Shown here in pieces: positions 15,733 through 24,895 of a stretch of 57,715 nucleotides of DNA; the first letter of the stretch is position 1, and each line of letters opens with the position of its first letter. This DNA comes from CAYJEQ01 sp964369235 (GTDB lineage: Bacteria; Bacillota; Clostridia; Oscillospirales; Ruminococcaceae). The stretch lies in the NCBI GenBank assembly GCA_964369235.1, contig CAYJEQ010000008.1, positions 1 to 57,715 of the forward strand, read 5' to 3'. The notes beneath the pieces are model-generated. The model made no database searches and was not told the DNA's origin. It worked only from the letters and a program-made list of their open reading frames with translations. The position numbers and the translations under genes are program-made.

Positions 15733-16695
15733 TTATTTATACAGGTGACAGGCAACACTGTGGTTAGGAGAGTGTTCCTTTAGGGTAGGTATCTCACTTT
15801 TACATATATCCATTACCTTCTCACATCTGGTAGAGTAGGGGCAACCTTCCTTGGCAAAAGGCGCTATCTGTCCCACTTTTTCATATAGGCTGTCCTTATC
15901 CTCCACCACCTGTGGACGAGGGATAACCGACATAAGTAGGCTGGAGTAAGGGTGTAGAGGATTTGTAAAGAAACTTTCGGTTTCGGCAAGTTCTACCAGT
16001 CTACCTCCGTACATAACACCTACACGATCACTTATAAATCTAATAACCGATAGATCATGGGAGATAAATAGATAGGAAAGCTTACGCTCTTTCTGTAGCT
16101 TTTTCATAAGGTTTAACACCTGTGCCTGTACCGACACATCTAGGGCTGATACAGGCTCATCGCAAACGATGAAATCAGGATCTAAAGAGATAGCCTTAGC
16201 TATTCCCAGACGCTGACGCTGTCCACCAGAAAACTCATGGGGATATTTTGATTTACTATCAGGGTTAAAGCCTACTTCGGCCATGAGGTTGTCAATTTTC
16301 TCATTAACCTCTGACTGGGTAAGGGTAGGATAGTGAAGTTTTATAGCTTCCTGTAAACTCTGGTCAATAGTCCATCTAGGATCAAAGGCTGAGTTTGCAT
16401 TTTGGAATATCATCTGCATCTGTCTGCGATAGGGCAGAAGCTCTTTATCAGACAGTTTAGTTATATCAACACCATTGTACAGCACCTGTCCACTGGTCAC
16501 TGGGTGAAGTCCTAGTATACATCTACCAGTGGTGGATTTACCACAGCCAGATTCACCTACTATACCTAAAGTTTCCTGTTTATCAATGGAAAAACTCACA
16601 TTGCTAACAGCTTTGATTATTTCTTTTTTAGAGATAAAAACTCCCTTTTTATTTTCATAGTGTTTAGTAACATCTACAAGTTCTAGCAGTTTCAT
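15733..16695 (-). CDS. Peptide ABC transporter ATP-binding protein (DppF/OppF type)
   Basis: A 320-residue ATPase of the peptide/nickel uptake class. Walker A is GESGCGKSTTGR, the signature is FSGGQRQRLG, and Walker B is PDFIVCDEPVSALD. The C-terminal oligopeptide-transporter extension has the cysteine-containing stretch CPYSTRCEKVMDIC, which binds a [4Fe-4S] cluster in some homologues. It is the last gene of the dppBCADF-like operon and overlaps the preceding ATPase gene by 4 bp, so the two ATPases are made together as the expected heterodimer. Confidence 0.95.
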   Translation of the reverse strand: MKLLELVDVTKHYENKKGVFISKKEIIKAVSNVSFSIDKQETLGIVGESGCGKSTTGRCILGLHPVTSGQVLYNGVDITKLSDKELLPYRRQMQMIFQNANSAFDPRWTIDQSLQEAIKLHYPTLTQSEVNEKIDNLMAEVGFNPDSKSKYPHEFSGGQRQRLGIAKAISLDPDFIVCDEPVSALDVSVQAQVLNLMKKLQKERKLSYLFISHDLSVIRFISDRVGVMYGGRLVELAETESFFTNPLHPYSSLLMSVIPRPQVVEDKDSLYEKVGQIAPFAKEGCPYSTRCEKVMDICKSEIPTLKEHSPNHSVACHLYK

Positions 16696-17675
16696 TTAGC
16701 ACCTCCAAAATCCTTTTCCAGTAAGAAACATCTACAGTAATGATTTTCTCCCACCTGATATAGAGGTGGCTTTTCTTTGGTGCATATATCCATTGCTTTA
16801 CTGCAACGAGGGGCAAAGGCACATCCCACTGTGGACTGACCTAGACTAGGTACAACCCCAGGTATTGCATCAAGGCTATCTTCCTTAAAATCAATCTTTG
16901 GTATACAGGCAAAAAGCCCACTGGTGTAAGGGTGATAGTGCTTTTGAAATAGTGCTGAAACAGGAGCAGTTTCTACAATTTCTCCATAGTACATAACACA
17001 GACTCTATCACAGACCTGTGCCACCACTCCTAGATTATGGCTAATTAGAATAATAGCTGTGCTGTATTTTTTCTTTAGATTATTCATTAGCTTTAGTATC
17101 TGGGCTTGGATAGTTACATCAAGGGCTGTGGTAGGCTCATCAGCTATTAGAATATTAGGATTACAGGAAAGACTCATTGCAATCATAACTCGCTGAAGCA
17201 TCCCTCCAGAAAGCTGGAATGGGTAGTTTTTTACTATCTGTTCAGGACGCTGTATACCCATCTCACCTAAAAGGGATATGGCAAGCTGAGTGGCTTCCTT
17301 CTTTTTAAGTTTTAGGTGGGGCATAATCATCTCAAGCATCTGATCTCCAATAGTAAGGACTGGATTAAGTGCTGTCATAGGCTCTTGGAATATCATAGCA
17401 ATTTGGCTACCACGAAGTTTTCTCATTTCATTATCCGATAGCTTAAATAAATCTACATCGCCAAATATAGCAGATCCTGAGGACACAGATATATTTTTCC
17501 CCAGTAGCCCTGCTATAGATAGCGCAGTTAAACTCTTGCCACAACCAGATTCTCCAACTAGACCTAGGGTTTCACCTTTATTTAGGTTAAAACTTATATC
17601 CGACACAGCAGTAAAGGTACCATAGTTGGTTTTTATTTGGGTAGATAGATTATCTACCTTTAAAACAGTTGACAT
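16692..17675 (-). CDS. Peptide ABC transporter ATP-binding protein (DppD/OppD type)
   Basis: A 327-residue ATPase, partner of the gene at 15733. Walker A is GESGCGKSLTAL, the signature LSGGMLQRVM, Walker B PNILIADEPTTALD, and the C-terminal extension contains CAFAPRCSKAMDIC. I chose ATG 17675 (start MSTVLKVDNL) because an AAGGA site lies upstream at usable distance and the family begins there. The open frame continues upstream but runs into an intergenic hairpin. It is the fourth gene of the operon, after the binding-protein gene. Confidence 0.94.
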   Translation of the reverse strand: MSTVLKVDNLSTQIKTNYGTFTAVSDISFNLNKGETLGLVGESGCGKSLTALSIAGLLGKNISVSSGSAIFGDVDLFKLSDNEMRKLRGSQIAMIFQEPMTALNPVLTIGDQMLEMIMPHLKLKKKEATQLAISLLGEMGIQRPEQIVKNYPFQLSGGMLQRVMIAMSLSCNPNILIADEPTTALDVTIQAQILKLMNNLKKKYSTAIILISHNLGVVAQVCDRVCVMYYGEIVETAPVSALFQKHYHPYTSGLFACIPKIDFKEDSLDAIPGVVPSLGQSTVGCAFAPRCSKAMDICTKEKPPLYQVGENHYCRCFLLEKDFGGAK

Positions 17676-17709
17676 TTGTATTATCATCCTTTTTTGATGG
17701 AAGTTATAT

Positions 17710-17747
17710 TTCACCCTCCCAAACCTAATAGGCAAAGGGAGGGTGAA
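17710..17747 (-). other. Strong intercistronic hairpin between the binding-protein and ATPase genes
   Basis: A perfect 11-bp stem, TTCACCCTCCC / GGGAGGGTGAA. There is no T-tract, so it may protect the upstream binding-protein mRNA or attenuate transcription, which would fit the higher amounts of binding protein usually needed. That role is inference. Confidence 0.7.
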
Positions 17748-17764
17748 TTTAGGGTGGCTAGGTA

Positions 17765-19384
17765 CTAGTTAATAGTCATCTCAGCAAAGCGAAGTGCTCC
17801 ATCTGGATAGTGTTTGTATCTTGTTATTTTATCATTTAATACTACGATTGTGGATTTCTCGTATAGAGGCACTACACCAGCATCTTCTGCAACTAATAGC
17901 TGTGCATCTTGATACATGGAGTATCTTTCTTCTAGGCTGTTAAGGCTTTCTGCTTCTTCCCAGATAGCATCTACCCCAGCACTGGAATACTTACCGTAGT
18001 TGTACTCACCCTTAGAGTAGAACACATTACCGAAATAGTAACCAGGGTCATTTACAAAAGCAGTGTAACTAGCTAAAGCCATCTGGAAATTCTGCCCACG
18101 AATAGCTTCTAGGTACTGTGGTCTTTCTAGCTTGTTAATGGTTACATCAATACCGATTTCAGACAGTACAGATTCTAGTAGAATAGCTGTATCCTCATCT
18201 TCCTGACTGGAAGCACTAATAGTAAGCTCTAAAGGGAAGCCCTCTGGATAGCCAGCTTCTGCTAGTAGGGACTTAGCTTTTTCTAAATCCTGAGTGTATA
18301 CACCCTCAGTAGAATCTAGGTATGCAGGCATAATCTGTGGAACGATGTGATCTAGCTTAGTAGCTCTGCCGTCCATAATATCGTTTACAATGCTGTCATA
18401 AGGCATAGCGTAGTTTAGAGCTTGGCGTACTAGCTGATTGTCAAAAGGTGCTGTAGTGGTGTTAAGGCTACCGTAAACAACAGCAACACTTTCATACTCA
18501 CGAACCTGAATATCCTCAGCATCATCAAAGGAGCTTAAATCCTTAGCTGGTACAGTTAGGGCAAGATCAGCATCACCATTTTTGGTGAAAAGCACACGGT
18601 TAGAAGCCTCAGCTACTACCTGAACTACAACTTCATCAATGTCTACTTTGCCTTTCCAGTAGTCTTCTCTAGCTTTTAGAATACTTTCGGTAGTTGCGTC
18701 CCAACTTTCAATAGCATAAGCGCCAGAGCCCACTGTATTAGTGGTTAAGAACTCGTCAATTTCTTCTTCGGTCATACCTTCTAGCTCATTAGGGTTTACA
18801 ATGGAGAAGATATGCATCTGTAGCAGATTAAAGAATATTGTAGATGGCTTAGATAGATTAAACTGTACAGTGTTCTCGTCTATTGCTTCCATAGTGTCAA
18901 TATTTGCAAGGGTGTATAAAAATCCTGTGTAGTTGGAATTTTTAATACGGTTAAAGGAGTAGATAACTGCATTAGAATCTACCTTGTCCCCATTGGCAAA
19001 AGTAGCAGTTTCATCTAGGGTAATTGTGTAGGTCAGACCATCTTCCGACACCTGCCAAGACTTAGCTAAGGAAGGCTGAATGTCGGAGGTTACAGCCATT
19101 TCGTAGCCCATTTCGTCAGTTGTGGAACCATAGGTAACTAGCTGATCATAGCTGGCATTAACAAAAATTGCAGAGATACTATCGGTAGCTCTAGTTGGGT
19201 TTAGGGTATTGCCTCCAGAAGCTAGGGCAACTACTAGGGTATTATCTACTGGTGTAGCTGTTTCGGTGGAGGAGGTGGCACCATCTGGTGTGGTTGTTTC
19301 TGAGGAAGGTGCATTTGCACTTTCTGCACAGCCAGTAAGAACTAGAATGCTGGCAAGTAAAGTGGATAGAATTTTCTTTTTCAT
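17765..19384 (-). CDS. Peptide ABC transporter substrate-binding lipoprotein
   Basis: A 539-residue family-5 solute-binding protein with a lipoprotein signal peptide ending LTGC (Cys19) and a Ser/Thr-rich linker. The mature domain has NTLVVALASGGNTLNPTRA, then ITLDETATFANGDKVDSNAV and VGSGAYAIESWD, all typical of DppA/OppA. It would capture peptides or related ligands and deliver them to the permease pair encoded just upstream. It sits between the permease and ATPase genes of the operon. Ligand specificity cannot be read from sequence. The truncated protein at 1-754 is a relative. Confidence 0.93.
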   Translation of the reverse strand: MKKKILSTLLASILVLTGCAESANAPSSETTTPDGATSSTETATPVDNTLVVALASGGNTLNPTRATDSISAIFVNASYDQLVTYGSTTDEMGYEMAVTSDIQPSLAKSWQVSEDGLTYTITLDETATFANGDKVDSNAVIYSFNRIKNSNYTGFLYTLANIDTMEAIDENTVQFNLSKPSTIFFNLLQMHIFSIVNPNELEGMTEEEIDEFLTTNTVGSGAYAIESWDATTESILKAREDYWKGKVDIDEVVVQVVAEASNRVLFTKNGDADLALTVPAKDLSSFDDAEDIQVREYESVAVVYGSLNTTTAPFDNQLVRQALNYAMPYDSIVNDIMDGRATKLDHIVPQIMPAYLDSTEGVYTQDLEKAKSLLAEAGYPEGFPLELTISASSQEDEDTAILLESVLSEIGIDVTINKLERPQYLEAIRGQNFQMALASYTAFVNDPGYYFGNVFYSKGEYNYGKYSSAGVDAIWEEAESLNSLEERYSMYQDAQLLVAEDAGVVPLYEKSTIVVLNDKITRYKHYPDGALRFAEMTIN

Positions 19385-19434
19385 AAAAAATCTCCTTTTC
19401 TAATTAAAAATATATTATATTTACTTAGGTAAAA

Positions 19435-20295
19435 TTAACTGCGATTGTCTAGGGTATCTCTTAGACCGTCCCCAACAAGGTTAAAGGAAAGGACTAGGCT
19501 AGCTATAGCAAGGCCAGGGAAGAACATCATCCACCACTGTCCTGTAAGGATATAGTCCTTAGCATCAGAAATCATATATCCCCACTCAGCTTGAGGGGGC
19601 TGTACCCCTATACCTAGAAAGCTCAGACTGGATACAGTTAGTATGGCACTGCCTAAACTTAGAGAAACTCTAACAATAATTGGAGTTAAACAGTTAGGTA
19701 GTATATGTCTAGTTAAGATGTGTTTTTTCTCAAGGCCGATAACCCTTTCCCCTTCAATAAAGGGGCTGTTTTTCACCGAAAGAGTTTGGGCATACATAAG
19801 CCTAGCAAAAAGTGGTATACCTGCAATACCAACGGACAGCATAGCACTAAAGCTATTTCGCCCTAGGGCAACGGACAGGGACATTACCAGTATAAGCATA
19901 GGAAAGGCTTGCAGTGAGTCCATTATCCTCATAATAAGATTACCTAGCTTGCCTTCATAATATCCAGCAAAAGCTCCTAGGAATATCCCTATTACCAGTG
20001 AGATAGAAACAGCTACAAATCCCAGTAGCAGTGACACCCTAGCCCCAACCATAATACGGCTAAATATATCCCTACCATGATTGTCAGTACCCATAATATT
20101 TGAAGATGAAGGTGGCTCTAAGGCACTAGATAGGTCTACTAGATTAGGTTCATAGGGGGTGTATATAAAGGACATCAGTCCTATTATAATCCACAGTATA
20201 ATACAGACAGCGCCTATAACCGATAGCTTTTGCTTTAAAAATCGCTGGAAAAAGCTAGGTCTAGCTGTTTTTTTGCTAATATCTTGTGAGTTCAT
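19435..20295 (-). CDS. Peptide ABC transporter permease (DppC/OppC type)
   Basis: A 286-residue inner-membrane permease. It has the N-terminal OppC segment (KKTARPSFFQRFLKQKLSVIG), then LVDLSSALEPPSSSNIMGTD with NHGRDIFSRIMVGARVSL, and the EAA-like cytoplasmic loop ending LPNCLTPIIVRVSLSLGSA. It pairs with the DppB-type permease encoded immediately upstream, 27 bp away. Length and topology (about six spans) are normal. Confidence 0.95.
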   Translation of the reverse strand: MNSQDISKKTARPSFFQRFLKQKLSVIGAVCIILWIIIGLMSFIYTPYEPNLVDLSSALEPPSSSNIMGTDNHGRDIFSRIMVGARVSLLLGFVAVSISLVIGIFLGAFAGYYEGKLGNLIMRIMDSLQAFPMLILVMSLSVALGRNSFSAMLSVGIAGIPLFARLMYAQTLSVKNSPFIEGERVIGLEKKHILTRHILPNCLTPIIVRVSLSLGSAILTVSSLSFLGIGVQPPQAEWGYMISDAKDYILTGQWWMMFFPGLAIASLVLSFNLVGDGLRDTLDNRS

Positions 20296-20322
20296 TTATA
20301 TGTTCAGTCCTTTCTAGGAAGA

Positions 20323-21330
20323 TTAGCTATAGGAAATTCTAGGATCTACTACAGTATATAAAATATCTAGTAGTAGATTAATACCCATGTAGATAAATAC
20401 ACTAACAAGGGTAAATGCCTGTACTGGAGCATAGTCAGTTTGTAGAATAGAGGTGGTAATATAACTGCCAACACCAGGCCAGTTAAAGATGGTTTCGATA
20501 ACAACTGCATTGCCAATAAGACTACCAAACTGAGCACCAATAACTGTTAGAATTGGCACTAATATACTGCGAAAACCATGTTTAAGGATTATTTTGCTTT
20601 CTTTCATTCCTTTGGAACGGGCAGTGCGTATAAAATCAAGGTTTAAAACCTCAAGCATATTATTTCTAGTCATTCTTGAGATAATGGCTAGGGAGCTAAG
20701 GGATAAGCAGATAGCCGGCAGTATAATATAGGACAGGGCATCTTTAAAGGCAACCATGTCATTAGACAGTAGGCTGTCCAGTAGATACAGTCCTGTAATA
20801 TGGGTGGGGGGATTTATCTGCCTAGATATTCTGCCAAAAGGTGCTGGGATAATATCCCACTGAGAGTATAGTAGGAATATAAGTACGAATCCAATCCAAA
20901 ATACCGGTAAGCTAGTTCCCAGCAGTGTAATAAATCTAGTTGCATAGTCGGCAATGGAATTTTTTTTAGCTGCTGCTAATATGCCCAGTGGCACACCTAG
21001 AACAATGGCAATAGTAAGTGCAACTAAAGCAAGCTCTATAGAGGCTGGGAAACGATCAGCAAAATCCTCAGTAACAGCTTTACCAGTTCGGTAGGAAGTA
21101 CCTAAATCTCCCTGTAAGGTATCCCCTAGATAGATAATAAACTGTTCAGGAACTGATTTATTAAGTCCCATTTCTTCTCTAATAGCATCTACAGCTGACT
21201 GTGGGGCTTGTTCTCCGGCAATTAGCCTAGCAGGATCACCGGGAACTAACCTAGTTAGGGCGAAGGTGATAAGGAGAACCAGTAGTATAGAGGGTATCAT
21301 CTGTAGAATTCGTTTTAAAATATATTTCAT
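20323..21330 (-). CDS. Peptide ABC transporter permease (DppB/OppB type)
   Basis: A 335-residue permease and first gene of the operon. The start KYILKRILQMIPSILLVLLI and the following LVPGDPARLIAGEQAP are characteristic of DppB. The cytoplasmic loop contains FIRTARSKGMKESKIILKHG, and the C-terminal part has IETIFNWPGVGSYI. An AAAGG site precedes the ATG. All five components of a peptide importer are present in order B-C-A-D-F on the minus strand between 21330 and 15733. Confidence 0.95.
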   Translation of the reverse strand: MKYILKRILQMIPSILLVLLITFALTRLVPGDPARLIAGEQAPQSAVDAIREEMGLNKSVPEQFIIYLGDTLQGDLGTSYRTGKAVTEDFADRFPASIELALVALTIAIVLGVPLGILAAAKKNSIADYATRFITLLGTSLPVFWIGFVLIFLLYSQWDIIPAPFGRISRQINPPTHITGLYLLDSLLSNDMVAFKDALSYIILPAICLSLSSLAIISRMTRNNMLEVLNLDFIRTARSKGMKESKIILKHGFRSILVPILTVIGAQFGSLIGNAVVIETIFNWPGVGSYITTSILQTDYAPVQAFTLVSVFIYMGINLLLDILYTVVDPRISYS

Positions 21331-21610
21331 ATTTAAATAAATTTACCTTTCTAAAAACTAATATCTTTATGGATTAAATCTCTACCACAAAGATATACTT
21401 TTAAATGCTAACATATTAATATTATATTGTCAATAATAATTAAATATTTGACATATTACCATAGTTTGCTTGGTTAATAGTAGAGTATATTACAATTACC
21501 ATAAAATATGTAACTATATAGGCCTACTAGTATCTTACAAATCTGCTAACAATAGCCATAGTATATAGAGTGCAATGGTAAATTTTTTTGTATTTATTTA
21601 ATATCTGTAG
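21331..21610. other. Divergent AT-rich promoter region
   Basis: No gene is seen between the peptide operon and the lipase gene. TTGACA occurs on the minus strand (21433-21438) and on the plus strand near 21455, but neither has a convincing -10 box at the right distance. Confidence 0.45.
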
Positions 21611-21656
21611 AATAACCTAAATACATACGAAAATTTTTAGTGAAAGGTAGGTTATT
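21611..21656 (+). promoter_or_regulatory. Inverted repeat enclosing the lipase ribosome site
   Basis: AATAACCTA (21611-21619) and TAGGTTATT (21648-21656) form a perfect 9-bp stem two bases before the start codon. The loop contains the GAAAGG ribosome site (21642-21647). If formed in mRNA, the stem would sit against the start codon and could restrict initiation. Confidence 0.5.
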
Positions 21657-21658
21657 TA

Positions 21659-22348
21659 ATGACTGGGGAGAATTTTTTGTGGGTGGCAAAACAGTGTTTA
21701 CATAGCTATAAACCACAGGTAGATAATTATAACAAATTCATAAGGGTAATTGATAATAAAGAAAGCGATGTTTATGTGGTTATTAACAGCTTTGCAGAGG
21801 GGGTGTTAATAACATTTAGAGGCAGTGATAGTAAAAAAGACTGGAAAACCAATCTTACCTTAATAAAAAAAACCATACCCTATGGAAATATTAGTTCACC
21901 CATAAAGGTACACAGTGGTTTTCTCACTGCCTATAAATCCGTGAGAGAGGATATACTACAGCAGATAGGTAAGGATATAAAAAGGGTTATAGTAACAGGG
22001 CATTCACAGGGAGGGGCACTGGCTACTTTGTGTGCAGTGGATATAGAGTATAATTTTTCTAATATACAGGTGGAGCTTTACGGCTATGGCAGTCCTAGAG
22101 TAGGCAATAGAGCCTTTGCTAAGTCCTATAATAAAAGGGTGCCATTATCATTTAGAATAGTTACTAGAGGGGATATGGTAACCAAGGTACCACCAGTGAT
22201 AATGGGGTATCGTCATGTAGGCATAGGATATAAACTCCCCTCACCAGTAAATAGCGATAATCACAGTATAAGGTCATATATACAAAGTCTAATAGCCACC
22301 ACTCAATTTAGACAGATAGAAATCCTTACCATAGCAAAAGACTCCTAG
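21659..22348 (+). CDS. Class 3 lipase-like alpha/beta hydrolase
   Basis: A 229-residue protein of the Lipase_3 family. It has the oxyanion segment LITFRGSDSKKDWKTNL, the VHSGFLTAY block, and the nucleophile elbow GHSQGGALATL with Ser116. The stretch YGYGSPRVGNRAFA and then TRGDMVTKVPP supplies the probable catalytic Asp, and a His follows in YRHVG or DNHS. No signal peptide or membrane span is visible, so it is probably cytoplasmic, unlike secreted fungal relatives. The natural substrate is unknown. It stands alone, 82 bp before feoA. Confidence 0.88.
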   Translation: MTGENFLWVAKQCLHSYKPQVDNYNKFIRVIDNKESDVYVVINSFAEGVLITFRGSDSKKDWKTNLTLIKKTIPYGNISSPIKVHSGFLTAYKSVREDILQQIGKDIKRVIVTGHSQGGALATLCAVDIEYNFSNIQVELYGYGSPRVGNRAFAKSYNKRVPLSFRIVTRGDMVTKVPPVIMGYRHVGIGYKLPSPVNSDNHSIRSYIQSLIATTQFRQIEILTIAKDS

Positions 22349-22430
22349 ATAGTAACCACATTAAGTAAATATCATAGAATATCTTATGATAGTCTGTAAT
22401 TATACTAGAAATATAGGGGGTATTACAAAT

Positions 22431-22661
22431 ATGGTTACATTAGCTGAGATAGATAATAATAAGAAATATACAATTACCAATATATCCTGTGAAAAGGCAA
22501 CAAAGGAAAGGCTAGGGGATATGGGCATAATAGAGGGCAGTGAAATTAGCTGTGTACATATTGGATATGGTGGCAGTCCTAGGGCTTTTATGGTAAAAGG
22601 GATGATGGTGGCGATTAGAACTGCTGATTGTAGCCTTATATCTGTAAAGGAGGTAGAGTAG
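22431..22661 (+). CDS. feoA: FeoA-domain ferrous iron transport accessory protein
   Basis: A 76-residue SH3-like FeoA protein (VTLAEIDNNKKYTITNIS..., with the conserved RLGDMGIIEGSEI). I start it at ATG 22431, behind AGGGGG, rather than the longer open frame from 22386 whose extra residues do not match the family. The stop TAG (22659-22661) overlaps the GTG start of feoB by one base. FeoA is thought to assist the FeoB channel on the cytoplasmic side. Confidence 0.92.
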   Translation: MVTLAEIDNNKKYTITNISCEKATKERLGDMGIIEGSEISCVHIGYGGSPRAFMVKGMMVAIRTADCSLISVKEVE

Positions 22662-24694
22662 TGGTAAATAGTAGTGAGAATAAACCTACAATAGCCTTTG
22701 CAGGTAATCCTAATGTGGGGAAAAGTACATTGTTTAATAGTATTACTGGACTTAAACAGCATACAGGTAACTGGACAGGGAAAACAGTAGATATAGCACA
22801 GGGAAGTTATATTTATAATAATAATCAGTATAATGTGGTGGACTTACCTGGTTGTTATTCACTGGGCTCTAATTACTGTGAGGAGGGGATAGCCACCCAG
22901 TATATAGAGAAAGGCGAAATAGATTGTAGGGTAATAGTTTGTGATAGCACCTGTTTGGAAAGATGTCTTAATTTAGTTTTGCAGATTGTACAGATTGATC
23001 CTAGGGTGGTACTAGTGTTAAATCTTGCGGATGAAGCTAAGGCAAAAGGTATTGCTATAAATAGTTTTAAACTAGGTAAGCTACTAGGGATACCTGTAGT
23101 GTCCACTTGTGCTAGATATAATATAGGTTTGGAAGGATTATTTCATCAAATAGAGATGATTACATATAATCAAATACCACCTGAGCCTAGGGAGATTATC
23201 TACCCTAAGACTATAGAAAGCCTAATAGAGGAAATTACCCCAGTAATGGAAAGATACTCAAGAGATAAACAAAGTAGATGGCAAAGCATAAAACTATTAA
23301 TTAATAGCAAAAACCCACAGAGTATATATAAGGAACTAGCAATTTCTCAAGATGATGTAAAGCTACTAGATAGTATACTCCATAGGGAGAATAGCCGAAA
23401 AGATATTAAATCTATAATATCAAGAACACTGCTACTAAAAGCAGAGGAAATAGCCTTACAGGTGGTAAAAGCCTCCCAAAACTCCTATGATTATGACAGA
23501 AAGCTAGATAATATACTTATGGGAAGATATACTGGTATCCCTGTAATGATTGCTGTGTTAATGGGGCTGTTATGGATTACTGTGGTAGGTGCAAACTATC
23601 CTTCTCAGCTATTGGGGGAATATTTGGGCAGAATTGGTTTGTGGTTAGAGGATATACTGGTTACTATAGGACTGCCTGAAACCATTACTGATTTTCTAGT
23701 AGAGGGGTGTTATGGAGTGCTGTCGGTAGTAGTATCGGTTATGCTACCACCTATGGCAATATTTTTTCCTTTGTTTACACTGTTAGAGGACTTTGGTTAT
23801 CTACCTAGGGTGGCATTTAACCTAGATGGAGCTTTGGAGAAATCCGGTGCCTGTGGCAAACAAGCCTTATGTATGTGCATGGGGCTAGGTTGTAATAGTG
23901 TAGGGGTAATAGGTGCAAGGATAATATCCACTCCTAAGGAACGATTACTTGCCATACTTACAAATAATTTTATGCCTTGTAATGGGAGATTTCCTACAAT
24001 AATTGCTCTGTCTACTATATTTATAGGAGGGGTAGCCACAGGATTTTTCTCTGCTTTGGTGGTAACGGTGGTAATAGTAGTAGGGGTGGTTATTACTCTC
24101 TTAGTAAATAAGCTTCTAAGTAAAACATTACTAAAAGAAAAACAAAGTAGCTTTACCCTAGAACTGCCCTCCTACCGTCCTCCTAGATTAGTCCCAGTAA
24201 TAGTAAGGTCTATTATGGATAGGACGCTGTTTGTGCTAGGTAGGGCTGTGGCTGTGGCACTGCCAGCAGGGGGGATTATCTGGTTACTGGCAAATATAAA
24301 ATATTACGATACTGCCATAATAAGCTATATTATAAATTTTTTAGAGCCTATAGGGATTATGATGGGATTAGATGGGATAATACTGCTTTCCTTTATTTTA
24401 GCACTGCCAGCTAATGAGATATTTATACCTATAATGGCAATGTGCTATCTATCTACAGGTAGCTTAGTGGAGGTAGAGGAGTTATCACAACTAGGAATGC
24501 TATTAACAGACAATGGTTGGACTATTAAAACAGCTATCTGTACCCTGATATTTTCCCTATGTCACTTTCCCTGTGGAACTACTATACTTACTATAAAAAA
24601 AGAAACAGCTAGTTATTTCTGGACATTTATGTCAGTGGTAATACCTACTGGGGTAGGATTTATCCTATGTGCCATAGTAAATGTATTGCTATAG
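22661..24694 (+). CDS. feoB: Ferrous iron transporter FeoB
   Basis: A 677-residue GTP-dependent Fe(II) permease. The N-terminal G domain shows G1 GNPNVGKST, a switch region NWTGKTVDIA, G3 DLPGCYSLG and G4 VLNLADEA, where the usual NxxD reads NLAD. The membrane part has two Gate motifs around LEDFGYLPRVAFNLD and MGLGCNSVGVIGARI, and a late CHFPCGTTILTIKKET segment. G3 normally reads DLPGTYSL, so the cysteine is a small variation. GTG start with AAAGGAGG upstream. Iron uptake in the ferrous form fits an anaerobe. Confidence 0.95.
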   Translation: MVNSSENKPTIAFAGNPNVGKSTLFNSITGLKQHTGNWTGKTVDIAQGSYIYNNNQYNVVDLPGCYSLGSNYCEEGIATQYIEKGEIDCRVIVCDSTCLERCLNLVLQIVQIDPRVVLVLNLADEAKAKGIAINSFKLGKLLGIPVVSTCARYNIGLEGLFHQIEMITYNQIPPEPREIIYPKTIESLIEEITPVMERYSRDKQSRWQSIKLLINSKNPQSIYKELAISQDDVKLLDSILHRENSRKDIKSIISRTLLLKAEEIALQVVKASQNSYDYDRKLDNILMGRYTGIPVMIAVLMGLLWITVVGANYPSQLLGEYLGRIGLWLEDILVTIGLPETITDFLVEGCYGVLSVVVSVMLPPMAIFFPLFTLLEDFGYLPRVAFNLDGALEKSGACGKQALCMCMGLGCNSVGVIGARIISTPKERLLAILTNNFMPCNGRFPTIIALSTIFIGGVATGFFSALVVTVVIVVGVVITLLVNKLLSKTLLKEKQSSFTLELPSYRPPRLVPVIVRSIMDRTLFVLGRAVAVALPAGGIIWLLANIKYYDTAIISYIINFLEPIGIMMGLDGIILLSFILALPANEIFIPIMAMCYLSTGSLVEVEELSQLGMLLTDNGWTIKTAICTLIFSLCHFPCGTTILTIKKETASYFWTFMSVVIPTGVGFILCAIVNVLL

Positions 24695-24895
24695 GGTGAT
24701 TTTGCAAAAACACCTAGCAAATCAGTGAAGTTTACTATAGTTAAACTATAGAATATTACTATAAAAAATCGTTATATAGAGAGAACCATTGAGACAGAGG
24801 GTATTAATTGATATAATGATACAGTTATAAGTATTATACTTGGTTGGTATACTTAAATAATCTTATAAGAATATCTAATTTATGGAGATGTTATA

